Position numbers and translations under genes: made by a program. A stretch of 64,000 bases of DNA from an uncultured Lachnospiraceae bacterium (lineage in GTDB: Bacteria; Bacillota; Clostridia; Lachnospirales; Lachnospiraceae): contig CAJTQI010000011.1 of NCBI GenBank assembly GCA_910578645.1, positions 32,249 to 96,248 on the forward strand, in the 5' to 3' direction. Position 1 is the first letter of the stretch, and the number at the start of each line of letters is the position of its first letter. The notes under the pieces were generated by a model. That model was not told the DNA's origin and searched no databases. It saw only the letters and a program-made list of their open reading frames with translations. Positions 44,661 through 54,525 of the stretch are shown in pieces.

Positions 44661-45041
44661 TCACGGCCGTCTTTCCACATTCTTGGTGGCAACCACATCC
44701 ACCCCTGTGCCCGCTACATCCTCGACAATCACATCGCCTACAGATATAGGCGCCGTAACCTGTACATTCTGCAGTGCCTTGACACAATCAAAAATCATTC
44801 CTTTCGGGATATCCTCTTTCGTCTTGACGGATACCATGTCTGACGCCCCGTCCACAACCCGCACCGTGGAAGTCACGATGCGGGTAGGGTTTGTCACTTC
44901 CTTATGGGCGTAGGTTTCTCCGCGCTTACAAGTATTTCCGCTCACGCGCACTACCTCCTGCCCGTCCATCTCAACCGTGAGAGGACAGCCCATGGGGCAG
45001 TTAATGCAAATCAAATTTCTTGTCTCCATTTCTATAGCCAT
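44661..45041 (-). CDS. DUF1667 CxxC-motif protein of the glycerol oxidation cluster
   Basis: A 126-residue protein with two Cys pairs near the start (LICINCPMGCPLTVEM and GNTCKRGETYAHKE), typical of DUF1667, which is regularly encoded after the FAD oxidoreductase and GlpA-like genes in Firmicutes. The Cys set suggests metal or Fe-S binding and a role as a small electron-transfer or assembly subunit, which is inference. It is 32 bp after the oxidoreductase gene. Confidence 0.87.
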   Translation of the reverse strand: MAIEMETRNLICINCPMGCPLTVEMDGQEVVRVSGNTCKRGETYAHKEVTNPTRIVTSTVRVVDGASDMVSVKTKEDIPKGMIFDCVKALQNVQVTAPISVGDVIVEDVAGTGVDVVATKNVERRP

Positions 45042-45073
45042 ACCTTTCTCTTGTTATGCCTTGTTATGCGTTC

Positions 45074-46342
45074 TTACTCATCCTCGATTTTAAACGTGAT
45101 GGTTTTCAAATCCGGATACTGTAAGAGCTGCTCTTTCGTCAGTTTCACTTCCTCCATCTCCCCGGGCGCAACCACCTGACGCCTTTTGTGGATGACTCTT
45201 TCCTCATCCAGATACACGCTCACGTAACAATTCTTATACACACCGCCCACACGGAAACGCACCGTCAGCGTCTCCCTCATACGCGCCACATTTATCGTCC
45301 CCGGAACCGTATAACGGACACCTTCCGTAGGATGAAGTATTATCTCACGCCCTCCCGGAGTCTCTGTATCTTCTCCCTTCACATAGAGCGCCGCATTCTT
45401 CCCGGCGGCAGCCGCTTCCTCCGACACGAAATCCACCAAATCATGCACATGGAGCACGTTTCCGCAGGCGAATACCCCCTCAATGTTCGTCTCAAGGCTT
45501 TCATTTACTTTCGGCCCGGAAGTGACCGGATTCATCTCCACGCCCATCTTACCGGAAAGCTCGTTCTCCGGTATCAGCCCCACCGAAAGAAGTAGCGTAT
45601 CGCAGGCATAAAATTCCTCCGTCCCCGGAACCGGCTTGCCCTTTGTGTCAACCTCCGCGATGGTGACGCCTTCCACCCGCTCTTTGCCCTTGATATCCAC
45701 CACCGTATGGCTAAGTTTCAAGGGAATGCCATAATCATCCAGGCACTGCACGATATTCCTCTTAAGTCCGCCGGAATAGGGCATCAGTTCGGCCACCACC
45801 TTAACTTTTGCTCCTTCCAGAGTCATCCTTCTTGCCATAATCAGCCCGATATCTCCGGAACCAAGGATGACCACTTCCCTGCCCGGCATATAGCCTTCCA
45901 TATTCACTAACCTTTGCGCCGTACCTGCCGAATAAATACCCGCCGGACGGAACCCCGGTATATTCAATGCCCCTCTTGCCCTCTCCCGGCATCCCATTGC
46001 CAGAATTACCGCTTTGGCTTCTATTTCAAACAGACCGTCTTCCCGGTTCATGGCTGTCACAACCTTATCATGACTGATATCCATGACCATGGTATTGAGC
46101 TTATATGCGATACCAAGTTCCTCCGCCTGGCTGATAAACCGGTGGGCATACTCGGGTCCGGTCAGCTCTTCCTTAAACGTATGCAATCCGAAACCATTAT
46201 GGATACACTGGTTTAAAATACCGCCAAGCTCCTTGTCCCTCTCTAAGACAAGAATACTGTCAATGCCGTTGTTCCTGGCACAGACTGCCGCGGCTAACCC
46301 TGCCGGGCCTCCGCCGATAATGACAATATCATATTTCTCCAT
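45074..46342 (-). CDS. NAD/FAD-dependent oxidoreductase of the glycerol cluster
   Basis: A 422-residue pyridine-nucleotide-disulfide-type oxidoreductase. The FAD motif is IVIIGGGPAGLAAAV and the NAD motif EVVILGSGDIGLIMARR, with the second FAD contact in NIEGVFACGNVLHVHDLVD. It lacks the redox-active CxxC of disulfide reductases and resembles the small-subunit oxidoreductases paired with GlpA-like proteins. It probably passes electrons from glycerol-3-phosphate oxidation to NAD or another carrier. ATG 46342 is chosen for its AAGGAGG site; the frame is open farther upstream. Confidence 0.88.
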   Translation of the reverse strand: MEKYDIVIIGGGPAGLAAAVCARNNGIDSILVLERDKELGGILNQCIHNGFGLHTFKEELTGPEYAHRFISQAEELGIAYKLNTMVMDISHDKVVTAMNREDGLFEIEAKAVILAMGCRERARGALNIPGFRPAGIYSAGTAQRLVNMEGYMPGREVVILGSGDIGLIMARRMTLEGAKVKVVAELMPYSGGLKRNIVQCLDDYGIPLKLSHTVVDIKGKERVEGVTIAEVDTKGKPVPGTEEFYACDTLLLSVGLIPENELSGKMGVEMNPVTSGPKVNESLETNIEGVFACGNVLHVHDLVDFVSEEAAAAGKNAALYVKGEDTETPGGREIILHPTEGVRYTVPGTINVARMRETLTVRFRVGGVYKNCYVSVYLDEERVIHKRRQVVAPGEMEEVKLTKEQLLQYPDLKTITFKIEDE

Positions 46343-46355
46343 ATCCGCTGCCTCC

Positions 46356-47792
46356 TTATAATGTATCCTTGTTGGTTCCCACAACAATGTGCGATTTTCC
46401 GCCGGATTTCGTGATGTCAAACATATCCGTGCCACATTCCCTTGCCAGGATTTCCATCGTCCTGGGGGAACAGAAACCAGACTGGCACCGTCCCATTCCC
46501 GCCCTTGTCCTGCGCTTGACGCCGTCTAAGGATTTCGCGCCAAGAGGCCGTCTTATTGCATCGATGATTTCCCCTTCCGTAATCATTTCGCAGCGGCAGA
46601 TAATGTTGCCGTAGGCAGGGTTTTCTTTTATGAGCGCATTCCGCTCTTCTTTGTCCAGTGTTTCCGGATTAAGGATGCCTTTTCTTGTGCAGACGAAATC
46701 CTCTTTTTCTTTAAGCCCCATCTTATCCCTTACAATCCGTGCCGTCATTTCCCCGATTGCAGGGCAGCTTGCAATGCCCGGCGACTCGATTCCGGCACAG
46801 TCGATAAAACCTGCCGCATCTTCCGCTTCGCCTATGATAAAATCATCCGCCTCCGTATGCGCGCGCAGCCCTGCAAAGGAAGTAATCACCTGCCGCATGG
46901 GAATGTCTCTTACATTCATCCCTGCTTTCTCGATAACCTGTTCCAAGCCTTCCCTGGTGGTGTTGGTTCCTTCCTTGTCCTCCACGTCCACCGCAGTAGG
47001 CCCAATCAACAGATTCCCATGAACCGTAGGGCTGACCAAAATCCCTTTCCCGAGTTTACTTGGCAGTGCAAATATGGTCATCCCCACATGATTACCCGCG
47101 CTCTTGTCAAGCAGGCAGTAGTCTCCGCGCCGGGGGATAATCTCCATCTTCTCTTCACTTACCATATTGTGGAGTCTGTCCGCATAGACGCCCGCCGCGT
47201 TCACCACGCACTTTGTCTTGAATGTTCCCTTGCTTGTGTAAAGTGTATAGCCTTCCTCTGTCTTTTTGATATCTTCCACCTGCGTATGAAACCGGAACTC
47301 TACCCCGTTGACATATGCATTCTCAGCCAAGGCGATATTGAGTCCGAAAGGACAGACGATACCCGCCGTAGGCGCATACAGCGCCGCATACACCTTATCC
47401 GTCACGTTCGGTTCCATGGCAAGAACTTCTTCCCTGTCCAGAATGCGCATCTCTTTCACGCCGTTGGCCACCCCTCTCTCATAGAGAGCCTCCAGATTCG
47501 GATAATCTTCCTTATCCAGACATAACACGAGGGAGCCGCACTTCTTAAAAGGGAAATCAAGCTCTTTTGAAAGCCCTTCCATCATCTCGTTCCCCCGCAC
47601 ATTTAACTTCGCCTTGAGGGAGCCTGTCACGGCATCATAGCCCGCATGTACGATTGCACTGTTCGCCTTGGAAGTGCCGCAGCATACGTCCTCTTCTTTC
47701 TCAATGACACAAATTTTTGCCTGATACCGGGACAGTTCACGGGCCGTCGCCGCTCCCGACACCCCTGCCCCAATAATAATTACGTCATACAT
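46356..47792 (-). CDS. GlpA-like FAD oxidoreductase with C-terminal BFD domain
   Basis: A 478-residue protein with a DAO-type FAD fold (MYDVIIIGAGVSGAATARELSRY) and a C-terminal BFD-like [2Fe-2S] domain (IICRCEMITEGEII and GMGRCQSGFCSPR), as in anaerobic glycerol-3-phosphate dehydrogenase GlpA. It should oxidise glycerol-3-phosphate to dihydroxyacetone phosphate together with the partner encoded 13 bp downstream. Glycerol kinase lies 126 bp upstream in the same direction, completing glycerol entry into glycolysis. Confidence 0.9.
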   Translation of the reverse strand: MYDVIIIGAGVSGAATARELSRYQAKICVIEKEEDVCCGTSKANSAIVHAGYDAVTGSLKAKLNVRGNEMMEGLSKELDFPFKKCGSLVLCLDKEDYPNLEALYERGVANGVKEMRILDREEVLAMEPNVTDKVYAALYAPTAGIVCPFGLNIALAENAYVNGVEFRFHTQVEDIKKTEEGYTLYTSKGTFKTKCVVNAAGVYADRLHNMVSEEKMEIIPRRGDYCLLDKSAGNHVGMTIFALPSKLGKGILVSPTVHGNLLIGPTAVDVEDKEGTNTTREGLEQVIEKAGMNVRDIPMRQVITSFAGLRAHTEADDFIIGEAEDAAGFIDCAGIESPGIASCPAIGEMTARIVRDKMGLKEKEDFVCTRKGILNPETLDKEERNALIKENPAYGNIICRCEMITEGEIIDAIRRPLGAKSLDGVKRRTRAGMGRCQSGFCSPRTMEILARECGTDMFDITKSGGKSHIVVGTNKDTL

Positions 47793-47918
47793 ATTACTAT
47801 TAGTCCTCCATTCCTATATATAACATTGTCCGTCCATCCGCCTTACCGATGGCTTCAACCCCTACGGAAAATGCCGACTTTCCAGTCATTCTCCGGAAAG
47901 TTAAGTAACCTCCGTCAC

Positions 47919-49418
47919 TTAATCCTCACATTTCGCCCAACCGTAAGCATACTTGACGGCTTTCTTCCATCCTTTCACCTTCGCTTCCCTGTCCGCCTCA
48001 TCGATGGACGGCTTAAAGGTATAATCCCTCGCCCAATTCTTCACCACATCCTCTTTGCTCTTCCAGTATCCTACAGCAAGTCCTGCCAGATATGCCGCGC
48101 CCATGGCAGTGGTCTCCACACACTGCGGTCGGATAACCGGCACATCCACAATATCCGCCTGGGTCTGCATCAGGAAATTGTTGGCGCTTGCGCCGCCGTC
48201 CACTTTCAGGGAAGCAATCCTTATCCTGGCATCCGCCTCCATCGCCTCGATGACGTCATGGACCTGGTATGCCAGTGATTCCAAGGTTGCACGGATAATA
48301 TGGTATTTGTTCACACCCCTTGTGATACCCACAATCGTCCCTCTCGCATACTGGTCCCAGTAGGGCGCGCCCAGCCCCGTAAACGCAGGGACTACATAGC
48401 ATCCGTTTGTATCCTTTACCTTATTCGCCATATACTCAGAATCCGCCGCGGAATCAATGAGCCGCATCTCATCCCGCAGCCACTGCACTGCCGCCCCGGC
48501 GACGAAGATAGAACCTTCCAGGGCGTAATACACCTTACCATCAAGACCCCAGGCAATCGTCGTCACCAACCCGTTATCGGAAAATACCGCTTCCTCCCCG
48601 GTATTCATAAGCAGGAAACATCCCGTCCCGTACGTGTTCTTGGCTTCCCCCGCCGCAAAACAGGTCTGTCCAAACAGCGCCGCCTGCTGGTCTCCTGCCG
48701 CCCCCGCAATGGGTATGGACCCGCCCAGGAAAGATGGGTCTGCCTCCCCATAGATACAGCTTGAAGGTTTCACCTCCGGGAGCATACACCTAGGAATATC
48801 CAATTCCTCCAGAATCTCATCGTCCCACTCCAAGGTGTTGATGTTAAACAGCATCGTCCGTGAAGCATTGGAGTAGTCGGTCACATGAACCGCCCCTTTT
48901 GTCAGCTTCCAAATCAACCACGTCTCCACCGTGCCAAACAGCAACTCCCCGGCCTCCGCCCTCTGCCTCGCGCCCGGTATATTGTCCAGAATCCACTTAA
49001 TCTTCGTGGCCGAAAAATAGGCATCTATGACCAGTCCCGTCTTTTTCCTTATTTTATCCGTGAGAGCCTTCTCTTTGAGCCTGTCGCAGTATTCCGAAGT
49101 CCTCCTGCACTGCCATACGATTGCGTGGCATACAGGCACCCCCGTATTCTTGTCCCATACCACCACAGTCTCTCTCTGGTTGGTAATGCCGATTGCCGCT
49201 ATCTCTTCCGCGGATACCCCAATTATATTCATCGCCTCCACCGCAACCCCAAGCTGGCTCGCCCAAATTTCGTCGGCATCATGCTCTACCCACCCAGGCT
49301 GCGGGAAATACTGGGTGAACTCTCTTTGCGCCACGCTGCACATTTCGCCTTTTTCATTAAACAGAATACACCTGTTGCTAGTTGTGCCCGCATCCAATGC
49401 CATTATGTATTTTGCCAT
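47919..49418 (-). CDS. glpK: Glycerol kinase
   Basis: A 499-residue FGGY kinase making glycerol-3-phosphate. It begins MAKYIMALDAGTTSNRCILF and has the substrate motif NQRETVVVWDKNTG, PSSCIYGEADP, GDQQAALFGQTCF, and the family signature ending GGASANNFLMQTQADI. Length is standard. The first gene of the cluster; no glpF facilitator is seen here. The ribosome site AGAGGGGG lies before the ATG. Confidence 0.96.
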   Translation of the reverse strand: MAKYIMALDAGTTSNRCILFNEKGEMCSVAQREFTQYFPQPGWVEHDADEIWASQLGVAVEAMNIIGVSAEEIAAIGITNQRETVVVWDKNTGVPVCHAIVWQCRRTSEYCDRLKEKALTDKIRKKTGLVIDAYFSATKIKWILDNIPGARQRAEAGELLFGTVETWLIWKLTKGAVHVTDYSNASRTMLFNINTLEWDDEILEELDIPRCMLPEVKPSSCIYGEADPSFLGGSIPIAGAAGDQQAALFGQTCFAAGEAKNTYGTGCFLLMNTGEEAVFSDNGLVTTIAWGLDGKVYYALEGSIFVAGAAVQWLRDEMRLIDSAADSEYMANKVKDTNGCYVVPAFTGLGAPYWDQYARGTIVGITRGVNKYHIIRATLESLAYQVHDVIEAMEADARIRIASLKVDGGASANNFLMQTQADIVDVPVIRPQCVETTAMGAAYLAGLAVGYWKSKEDVVKNWARDYTFKPSIDEADREAKVKGWKKAVKYAYGWAKCED

Positions 49419-49461
49419 CGCTAAACCCCCTCTTTCTCCGATACGCTGCTTTGCTATGAAT

Positions 49462-49542
49462 GATTAGTGTGTCAAAAAGTGCTGTCATAAAATTTCACCG
49501 TCAGATTGCAACTTATAAAATGTACCTTTTGACACCCTAATC
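49462..49542. mobile_element. MITE-like element, internally deleted 81-bp copy
   Basis: GATTAGTGTGTCAAAA at the left and its near complement TTTTGACACCCTAATC at the right. The left 52 bases match one end of the 305-bp copies and the right ~30 bases match the other end, joined at ATTGCA/ACTTAT, so about 225 central bases are missing. TATGAAT flanks both sides as a probable target duplication. It lies just upstream of glpK. Confidence 0.8.
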
Positions 49543-49697
49543 TTATGAATAAAAGTATAACATAAGTGACACTGTGTTCCTATGTATTTTATTATTTAAA
49601 ATATTATTTTTGACATATGCTAAAACAGCAGCGGCAAATATACGGACTGTACTTACAAATTGCATCCGGCGTAAATATATGTTGTAAATGAACAAAA

Positions 49698-49750
49698 GAC
49701 AGCCTCCCCAGGAAAATACTGTTTCATCATATTTCCTGTAGGAGACTGCC
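49698..49750 (-). terminator. Terminator of the transglutaminase-fold gene
   Basis: GGCAGTCTCC pairs with GGAGGCTGTC (with G-U pairs) and an inner AGGAAATA with TATTTTCCT; on the minus strand TTTTG follows. About 90 bp after the stop at 49838. Confidence 0.65.
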
Positions 49751-49837
49751 CTTTTCATTAACCTTTCAATTTTCTAAAATCATCGGCGCAAAATCCTGCC
49801 TGAAAGATGCCTGGCACCGTGCCGTATCACCAAGATT

Positions 49838-52800
49838 TTACTTTGTCCAATGGCCTTTCATCTTCACATACGCTGCCAGTCCGCCAACTACTATCCCGGC
49901 GCCTCCAAGAGATATCACAATCGTCCAGACAATCTCACCAATCCCGGACTTGTTCCCGGCCACATCGGCATCCGTAATCTCCTGCACGCCCTTCCCACCG
50001 GCCGGCGGGGACGCAAGCTGCGCATATTCTTCCGAGGAAGATGAAACCTCTTCTTCACTCCCGGTTTCCTCCTCTACAAAACTATCCCCAGCCTGGCCGT
50101 CATTTTCAGACTGCCCTTCAGATGATTTTGAGCCTGACGTTGAAGACTTCGCCTGTTCTTTTTTGGGTTCTTTCGCTGATTCCTGTGGTGTCTCAGGAGC
50201 CTTTGCCTGTTCCTGTGATGATGCTGCGGGCGCTTTCGTCGTCTTAGAATCCGTCTTACCTCCGTTTCCGTTGCCGGAAGATGAACTGGATGCTCCACCT
50301 TGGTTTTCCGTTTTGCCTTGTTCAGAAGGCTTGGAGGATTCGGATTTCTTCTGCTCTTTATCCGATTTGTTCTTATCTTTATCGGATTTTTTGTTTGTAT
50401 TCGTTTCCGTTTTCTTATCCGTACCGGAATTGACTGACGCCGTCTCATTCTTCGGTGATTCGACAGCAAAACCGACATCCAGAATATTGTCATAATCCGC
50501 CAAATCCGCATATTTTATTTTGAGCTCCATAGACTTAGCATTGGTTACCGGCTTATCTCCCTTATTCGACAAAACAATTTTATCTACAAGATAACCGTCC
50601 TTGGCCGTTATCTTCACGGAAATCTCACTGCCTGCCCCGCCGGCTTTTTCCTGGCTCAGTTTCCATATCTTATCACCTTTTGTTCCATTGCCTGTAATTT
50701 CCACTTCCCCGCCTTCGGAATTGAGAACGAGAACTTTCTTCGTTTTCACCCGTTCTTCTTCCTCTTCCTCGTCCATCTGCACCTGGGCAATGGCAAAGGG
50801 GCTGAAAGAATTACATGTTATCATCAAGCCAAACTCCGTCGTAATACATTCAAGTTCCTCCACTCCTGTTATATTTCCGTTTTTGTCCGTTATAAAATGG
50901 TAGGCTTTATACGTGACACCTTCCACTTCTTTATCAAACCCCTCCGGGAAACCAATGTGCAGACGCACGCTGTCTCCCGTCTGTATAATATTCTTGTTAC
51001 ATGTCATCAGCCTAAGGTTATACGTCGCGCTATTGACTATGGTGTCGCCTAACTTATCTTCTATCATGTCTGTCATTTTGTCAGACTCTTCTTCTTTCGG
51101 TGTTTCCACTTTCAATTCCGGCTTCGACGCCACAAGCGTCAACTTTCCTACCACATCGGTCAGCGGCTTCCCGTCGCTTGTCATCCACCCATTGTATGAG
51201 AGGTCGCTCGGCTCTACCAGCTCCGCCTTGGCGCCCAAGTTAAGCTTAATGCCCTGGGGCCAGTACGCACAGACGGCGATTTTTTTCTTCGCGCTATAGC
51301 CGAAACTATCCGGGGCTTTGTGGCTTCCCACACCCCGAAGGCCAGTAATATTTATCGTATATGTGGCATAATTGTCCGCAAGCATCTCACTGGGCGTAAA
51401 CCGGAATGTAATGGTACGGTCCCCATCCCATTTGAAATCTTCAATTTTGCTCTTTTCCACCGCACTCCAACCGTCAGTCGCCTCAAGCTTGTACCCTGCT
51501 TCCTGCCCGTCATATGTTTCTAACGTCTCATTGAACACCGCTTTCACTTCATACGCTTTGCCGCAGGTAAGATAACCCGTAGCGCCTGGCGTAAGCCACC
51601 TTGCAAACGGCGAAGGTACAAAGGTTCCCTTAGGATTCGTAAGCTTGTCCGTATATACTATGAAATCTTTCTCTGTCCCCTGGAAATTCCAGTTCCGCTC
51701 AAGTTCTTCCGCCGTCAAATTATCCCCGTACAAAGGTCCCTTGGGCGCATACTTTGTGACCGCAAACTCAATATATTTACTATTCCCGTTCGGTATTAGC
51801 AGCCCATGTTCCGGCTGTGCCACCACAAAGGGTTTCGGGTCCGCATAACCCCATCTGCCCACTTCATCGCTATCTGTTCCCGGCATGTACTGGTAAAACC
51901 GCGCAAGAATATAAACTTTTTCTTTATCGACTGCCTCCTGATATCCCATGCCTTTATAGCTGACCAGGAATATACCCACGTTTTCGTTCTCGCCTGTGCC
52001 GTCTTTGTATTTCACCACCAGGTCATCCTGATTAAAAACCGTCTTATAACCTTCGCTGTCTATCTCGTCCGAACTGTCTGTTCCGTCTCCGTCTGTCGAA
52101 CCGTCTCCATCTTCCGAACCATCTCCGCCTTCCGAGCCGTCGCCATTGCCTCCTGCAAGCGTCGGATACGTGAAACGGAACCCGGCCCCCGACATCACGC
52201 CGTTAGGCGTATGGTTCTTACCCATAACCGTACTGTCCGCAAGCAAATACATGCCACTGTCCGTGCCGCCTTTCATCCCGTCATTGGCTGTGGCGTCCAG
52301 ACCGTACCACGCCCCGTCAACCTGCACATAGTTCCACATATGAAGATTGTCGCTGCCATCCGGCGCCCGATAAGTACCCTGTACAAGCACACAGGGAATC
52401 CCCATGGAATCCAAAACCGCCTTAACGGCCCTGGCGTATCCTTCACACAGACTTTCATGCTTGATAAGAGCGCCGTATGCGGTACGTACATGTCCGCTGT
52501 TCCCGGGGCTGCAATTAGTATCAAGCTTGTATTCTGTGTTATCTATAATCGCCTGGTTTACATAATTCACCTGTTCCCGGACAGACTGAGAACTGTTTTT
52601 GGCTCCCTGGGCAATTTCACTTACTTTCTTGTTATATTCACTTACCGCACTCTGCACCTGCTGCTTATCGGTAAATCCCTCCACAAAATAGTCCTGCTTC
52701 CTGCCGATTCCCAAGGAAGCCTTGTATCCTGACTCGTCACTTCCGGATACGGTGATGGAAAGATTGGAAAAATCCACATAAAAGACTTCCGGATAATCCG

Positions 52801-53113
52801 CATAAAATGCGTCCCTAGCCGTCCCTAACAGTTTCTGGATATCTTCCATTTTGCCACCATATGCCGCCAACTGCTCACTGGAAATATGCCCGTTCTCCAC
52901 AAGGTTATACTCCTGTGTGCCCGTCTGGAAAATCCCCTGCTCATACATACTGTACATAGCATCGTAGATTCCCTTTGCTTCGCTGCCAAGCTGGTTGTAA
53001 TAATACCTGCCATTCTTGCCCGCTGCCCACACACCATTGCCGATGCCGACCAGAGGAAAAGGCAGCGCTAACAATACTGCCAATAAAATAACCAATGCTC
53101 TTTTGTGTCTCAT
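49838..53113 (-). CDS. Large secreted transglutaminase-fold protein, membrane-anchored
   Basis: A 1091-residue protein with a signal peptide (MRHKRALVILLAVLLALPFP...GVWA) and a C-terminal membrane segment (IVWTIVISLGGAGIVVGGLAAYV) followed by a short basic tail. A transglutaminase-like domain at about 180-290 has the Cys-His-Asp triad in HESLCEGYARAV, NLHMWNYVQ and YGLDATAND. Beta-rich domains of unknown fold follow, then a region of about 170 residues made mostly of Ser, Lys, Glu, Thr and Gly (about 880-1050) that should span the cell wall. In relatives such domains are proteases or cross-linkers; activity here is unproven. ATG 53113 has GGTGGAG upstream. Confidence 0.82.
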   Translation of the reverse strand: MRHKRALVILLAVLLALPFPLVGIGNGVWAAGKNGRYYYNQLGSEAKGIYDAMYSMYEQGIFQTGTQEYNLVENGHISSEQLAAYGGKMEDIQKLLGTARDAFYADYPEVFYVDFSNLSITVSGSDESGYKASLGIGRKQDYFVEGFTDKQQVQSAVSEYNKKVSEIAQGAKNSSQSVREQVNYVNQAIIDNTEYKLDTNCSPGNSGHVRTAYGALIKHESLCEGYARAVKAVLDSMGIPCVLVQGTYRAPDGSDNLHMWNYVQVDGAWYGLDATANDGMKGGTDSGMYLLADSTVMGKNHTPNGVMSGAGFRFTYPTLAGGNGDGSEGGDGSEDGDGSTDGDGTDSSDEIDSEGYKTVFNQDDLVVKYKDGTGENENVGIFLVSYKGMGYQEAVDKEKVYILARFYQYMPGTDSDEVGRWGYADPKPFVVAQPEHGLLIPNGNSKYIEFAVTKYAPKGPLYGDNLTAEELERNWNFQGTEKDFIVYTDKLTNPKGTFVPSPFARWLTPGATGYLTCGKAYEVKAVFNETLETYDGQEAGYKLEATDGWSAVEKSKIEDFKWDGDRTITFRFTPSEMLADNYATYTINITGLRGVGSHKAPDSFGYSAKKKIAVCAYWPQGIKLNLGAKAELVEPSDLSYNGWMTSDGKPLTDVVGKLTLVASKPELKVETPKEEESDKMTDMIEDKLGDTIVNSATYNLRLMTCNKNIIQTGDSVRLHIGFPEGFDKEVEGVTYKAYHFITDKNGNITGVEELECITTEFGLMITCNSFSPFAIAQVQMDEEEEEERVKTKKVLVLNSEGGEVEITGNGTKGDKIWKLSQEKAGGAGSEISVKITAKDGYLVDKIVLSNKGDKPVTNAKSMELKIKYADLADYDNILDVGFAVESPKNETASVNSGTDKKTETNTNKKSDKDKNKSDKEQKKSESSKPSEQGKTENQGGASSSSSGNGNGGKTDSKTTKAPAASSQEQAKAPETPQESAKEPKKEQAKSSTSGSKSSEGQSENDGQAGDSFVEEETGSEEEVSSSSEEYAQLASPPAGGKGVQEITDADVAGNKSGIGEIVWTIVISLGGAGIVVGGLAAYVKMKGHWTK

Positions 53114-53352
53114 CACTCCACCCTCTCTATACATTTTCTTTTCATGGGACTCCCCTGATATATCCATGGCTAAAATTTTATCTGGTTTACCATAACTTGT
53201 CAAGAAACGACATTATAATAATTGCATCCTATCCCCGGACATAGTATTATATACCATAAAAACAACGGATATCGTGCTTACTGAAAGTACTTTCCACATA
53301 AAAAAACAGGACTCCAGGTATACATAAATCTATAGGCAAAATTAATTATTCA

Positions 53353-53657
53353 GATTAGAGTGTCAAAAGGTGCATTTTATAAGTTGTGAGGGCAAATTGC
53401 ATAAAATGTTCCCTTGTGTCCGTCTGCGTCATATGGATTTTCTAAAGTATTCCGGAAAACCTATGGAAACGGACGTAACCACCCTCTATTCGCCATCTGG
53501 GCGAACATCGGACTTTTCGGGGCGTCCATGCCCCGAAACTACTGGAGACTTCACGGAATATTAAGAAAATCTCATATTCCTGCAAAGGACAACTTCGTGA
53601 ACATTTTATGCAATCTGCCAGTGAAATTTTATGATGGCACCTTTTGACACCCTAATC
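53353..53657. mobile_element. MITE-like element, full 305-bp copy
   Basis: Terminal inverted repeats related to GATTAGGGTGTCAAAA, flanked by TTATTCA on both sides (target duplication). The inside has stems such as TTCGGGGC/GCCCCGAA and no credible gene. It is the reverse complement of the copy at 59894-60198. Its right end lies only 29 bp before the MerR start codon, so it has inserted into or replaced that gene's promoter region. Confidence 0.85.
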
Positions 53658-53686
53658 TTATTCAGGAAAAAAAGGAAACAACAGAC

Positions 53687-54505
53687 ATGAATGAAAAAGA
53701 CAAACTTCTTACAATCGGGCAGTTCGCGGCGCTGCACGGCATCAATAAAAAAACGCTCATGTGGTACGACCAGATTGGTCTCTTTAAACCCGCCGCCATC
53801 AACCCCGAAAACGGATATCGTTGCTACAATTACTATCAAAGCCCTATTTTGGAAACCATTTTACTGTTGCGGGAACTGGATGTGTCTGTCAATGAAATCC
53901 AGGCATTTATAAAAGACCGCTCCGCCCAAAACCTAAAGAACCTTCTGGACGAAAAAATATCCGCCCTGGACTTGCAGATTATCCACATGCAGGCAGTCAG
54001 ACAAATGCTTTGCAGGCATCGTCAGGACATGGTTACCCTCCTGACTATGGATTTATCGGAAATCAACATCGTAGAAAAAGAAGAATGCTGCCTAGTGACG
54101 GTAGACATAGACAGCTCCACTTCCTTTGAAAAAGAAGTGGAGCTGATTACTGCCGAAACGGCCAAATATCGGCTGGGCCGGCTTCATGATGCCTCTTACG
54201 GCTCCATGATTGCCGTTACAAGCCTCTTAAACGGTAATTATGACGATTATTCCAAACTGTTTATAGAAATCCCTTTTCTCACGCAAAAAGAGGGATTGCA
54301 CATACAGCCTGGCGGAAAATATTTAAGGGCGTTCCACAAAGGCGGCTGGGACGAAATCTCCCTCCGCTACCAGTCCATCCTGGACTACGCTAATAAGCAT
54401 GGGCTGCGTCTGTCCGGTTATTCCTACGAAAAGGGAATAAACGAGACAGTCATTGACTGCGTGGAAGACTATATTGTACAGATTGAAATTCCCATCTCCG
54501 TATAA
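53687..54505 (+). CDS. MerR-family regulator with GyrI-like ligand domain
   Basis: A 272-residue BmrR-like regulator. The MerR helix-turn-helix and wing are LLTIGQFAALHGINKKTLMWYDQIGLFKPA and NGYRCYNYYQ, a linker coiled coil covers about 85-120, and a GyrI-like drug-binding domain covers about 120-272. It probably activates an efflux gene in response to a hydrophobic ligand; no target is obvious next to it. The MITE immediately upstream leaves no room for a native MerR-type promoter. Confidence 0.88.
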   Translation: MNEKDKLLTIGQFAALHGINKKTLMWYDQIGLFKPAAINPENGYRCYNYYQSPILETILLLRELDVSVNEIQAFIKDRSAQNLKNLLDEKISALDLQIIHMQAVRQMLCRHRQDMVTLLTMDLSEINIVEKEECCLVTVDIDSSTSFEKEVELITAETAKYRLGRLHDASYGSMIAVTSLLNGNYDDYSKLFIEIPFLTQKEGLHIQPGGKYLRAFHKGGWDEISLRYQSILDYANKHGLRLSGYSYEKGINETVIDCVEDYIVQIEIPISV

Positions 54506-54525
54506 TATCCCAGGCGTATATCCGG

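Noticed and set aside
49543..49758. 71-codon hydrophobic frame next to the short MITE
   Set aside because: No ribosome site, overlaps the terminator of the transglutaminase-fold gene, composition not gene-like.
53353..53657. A gene inside the MITE
   Set aside because: Short frames inside are not shared with the inverted copy as conserved protein; terminal repeats and stems explain the conservation.
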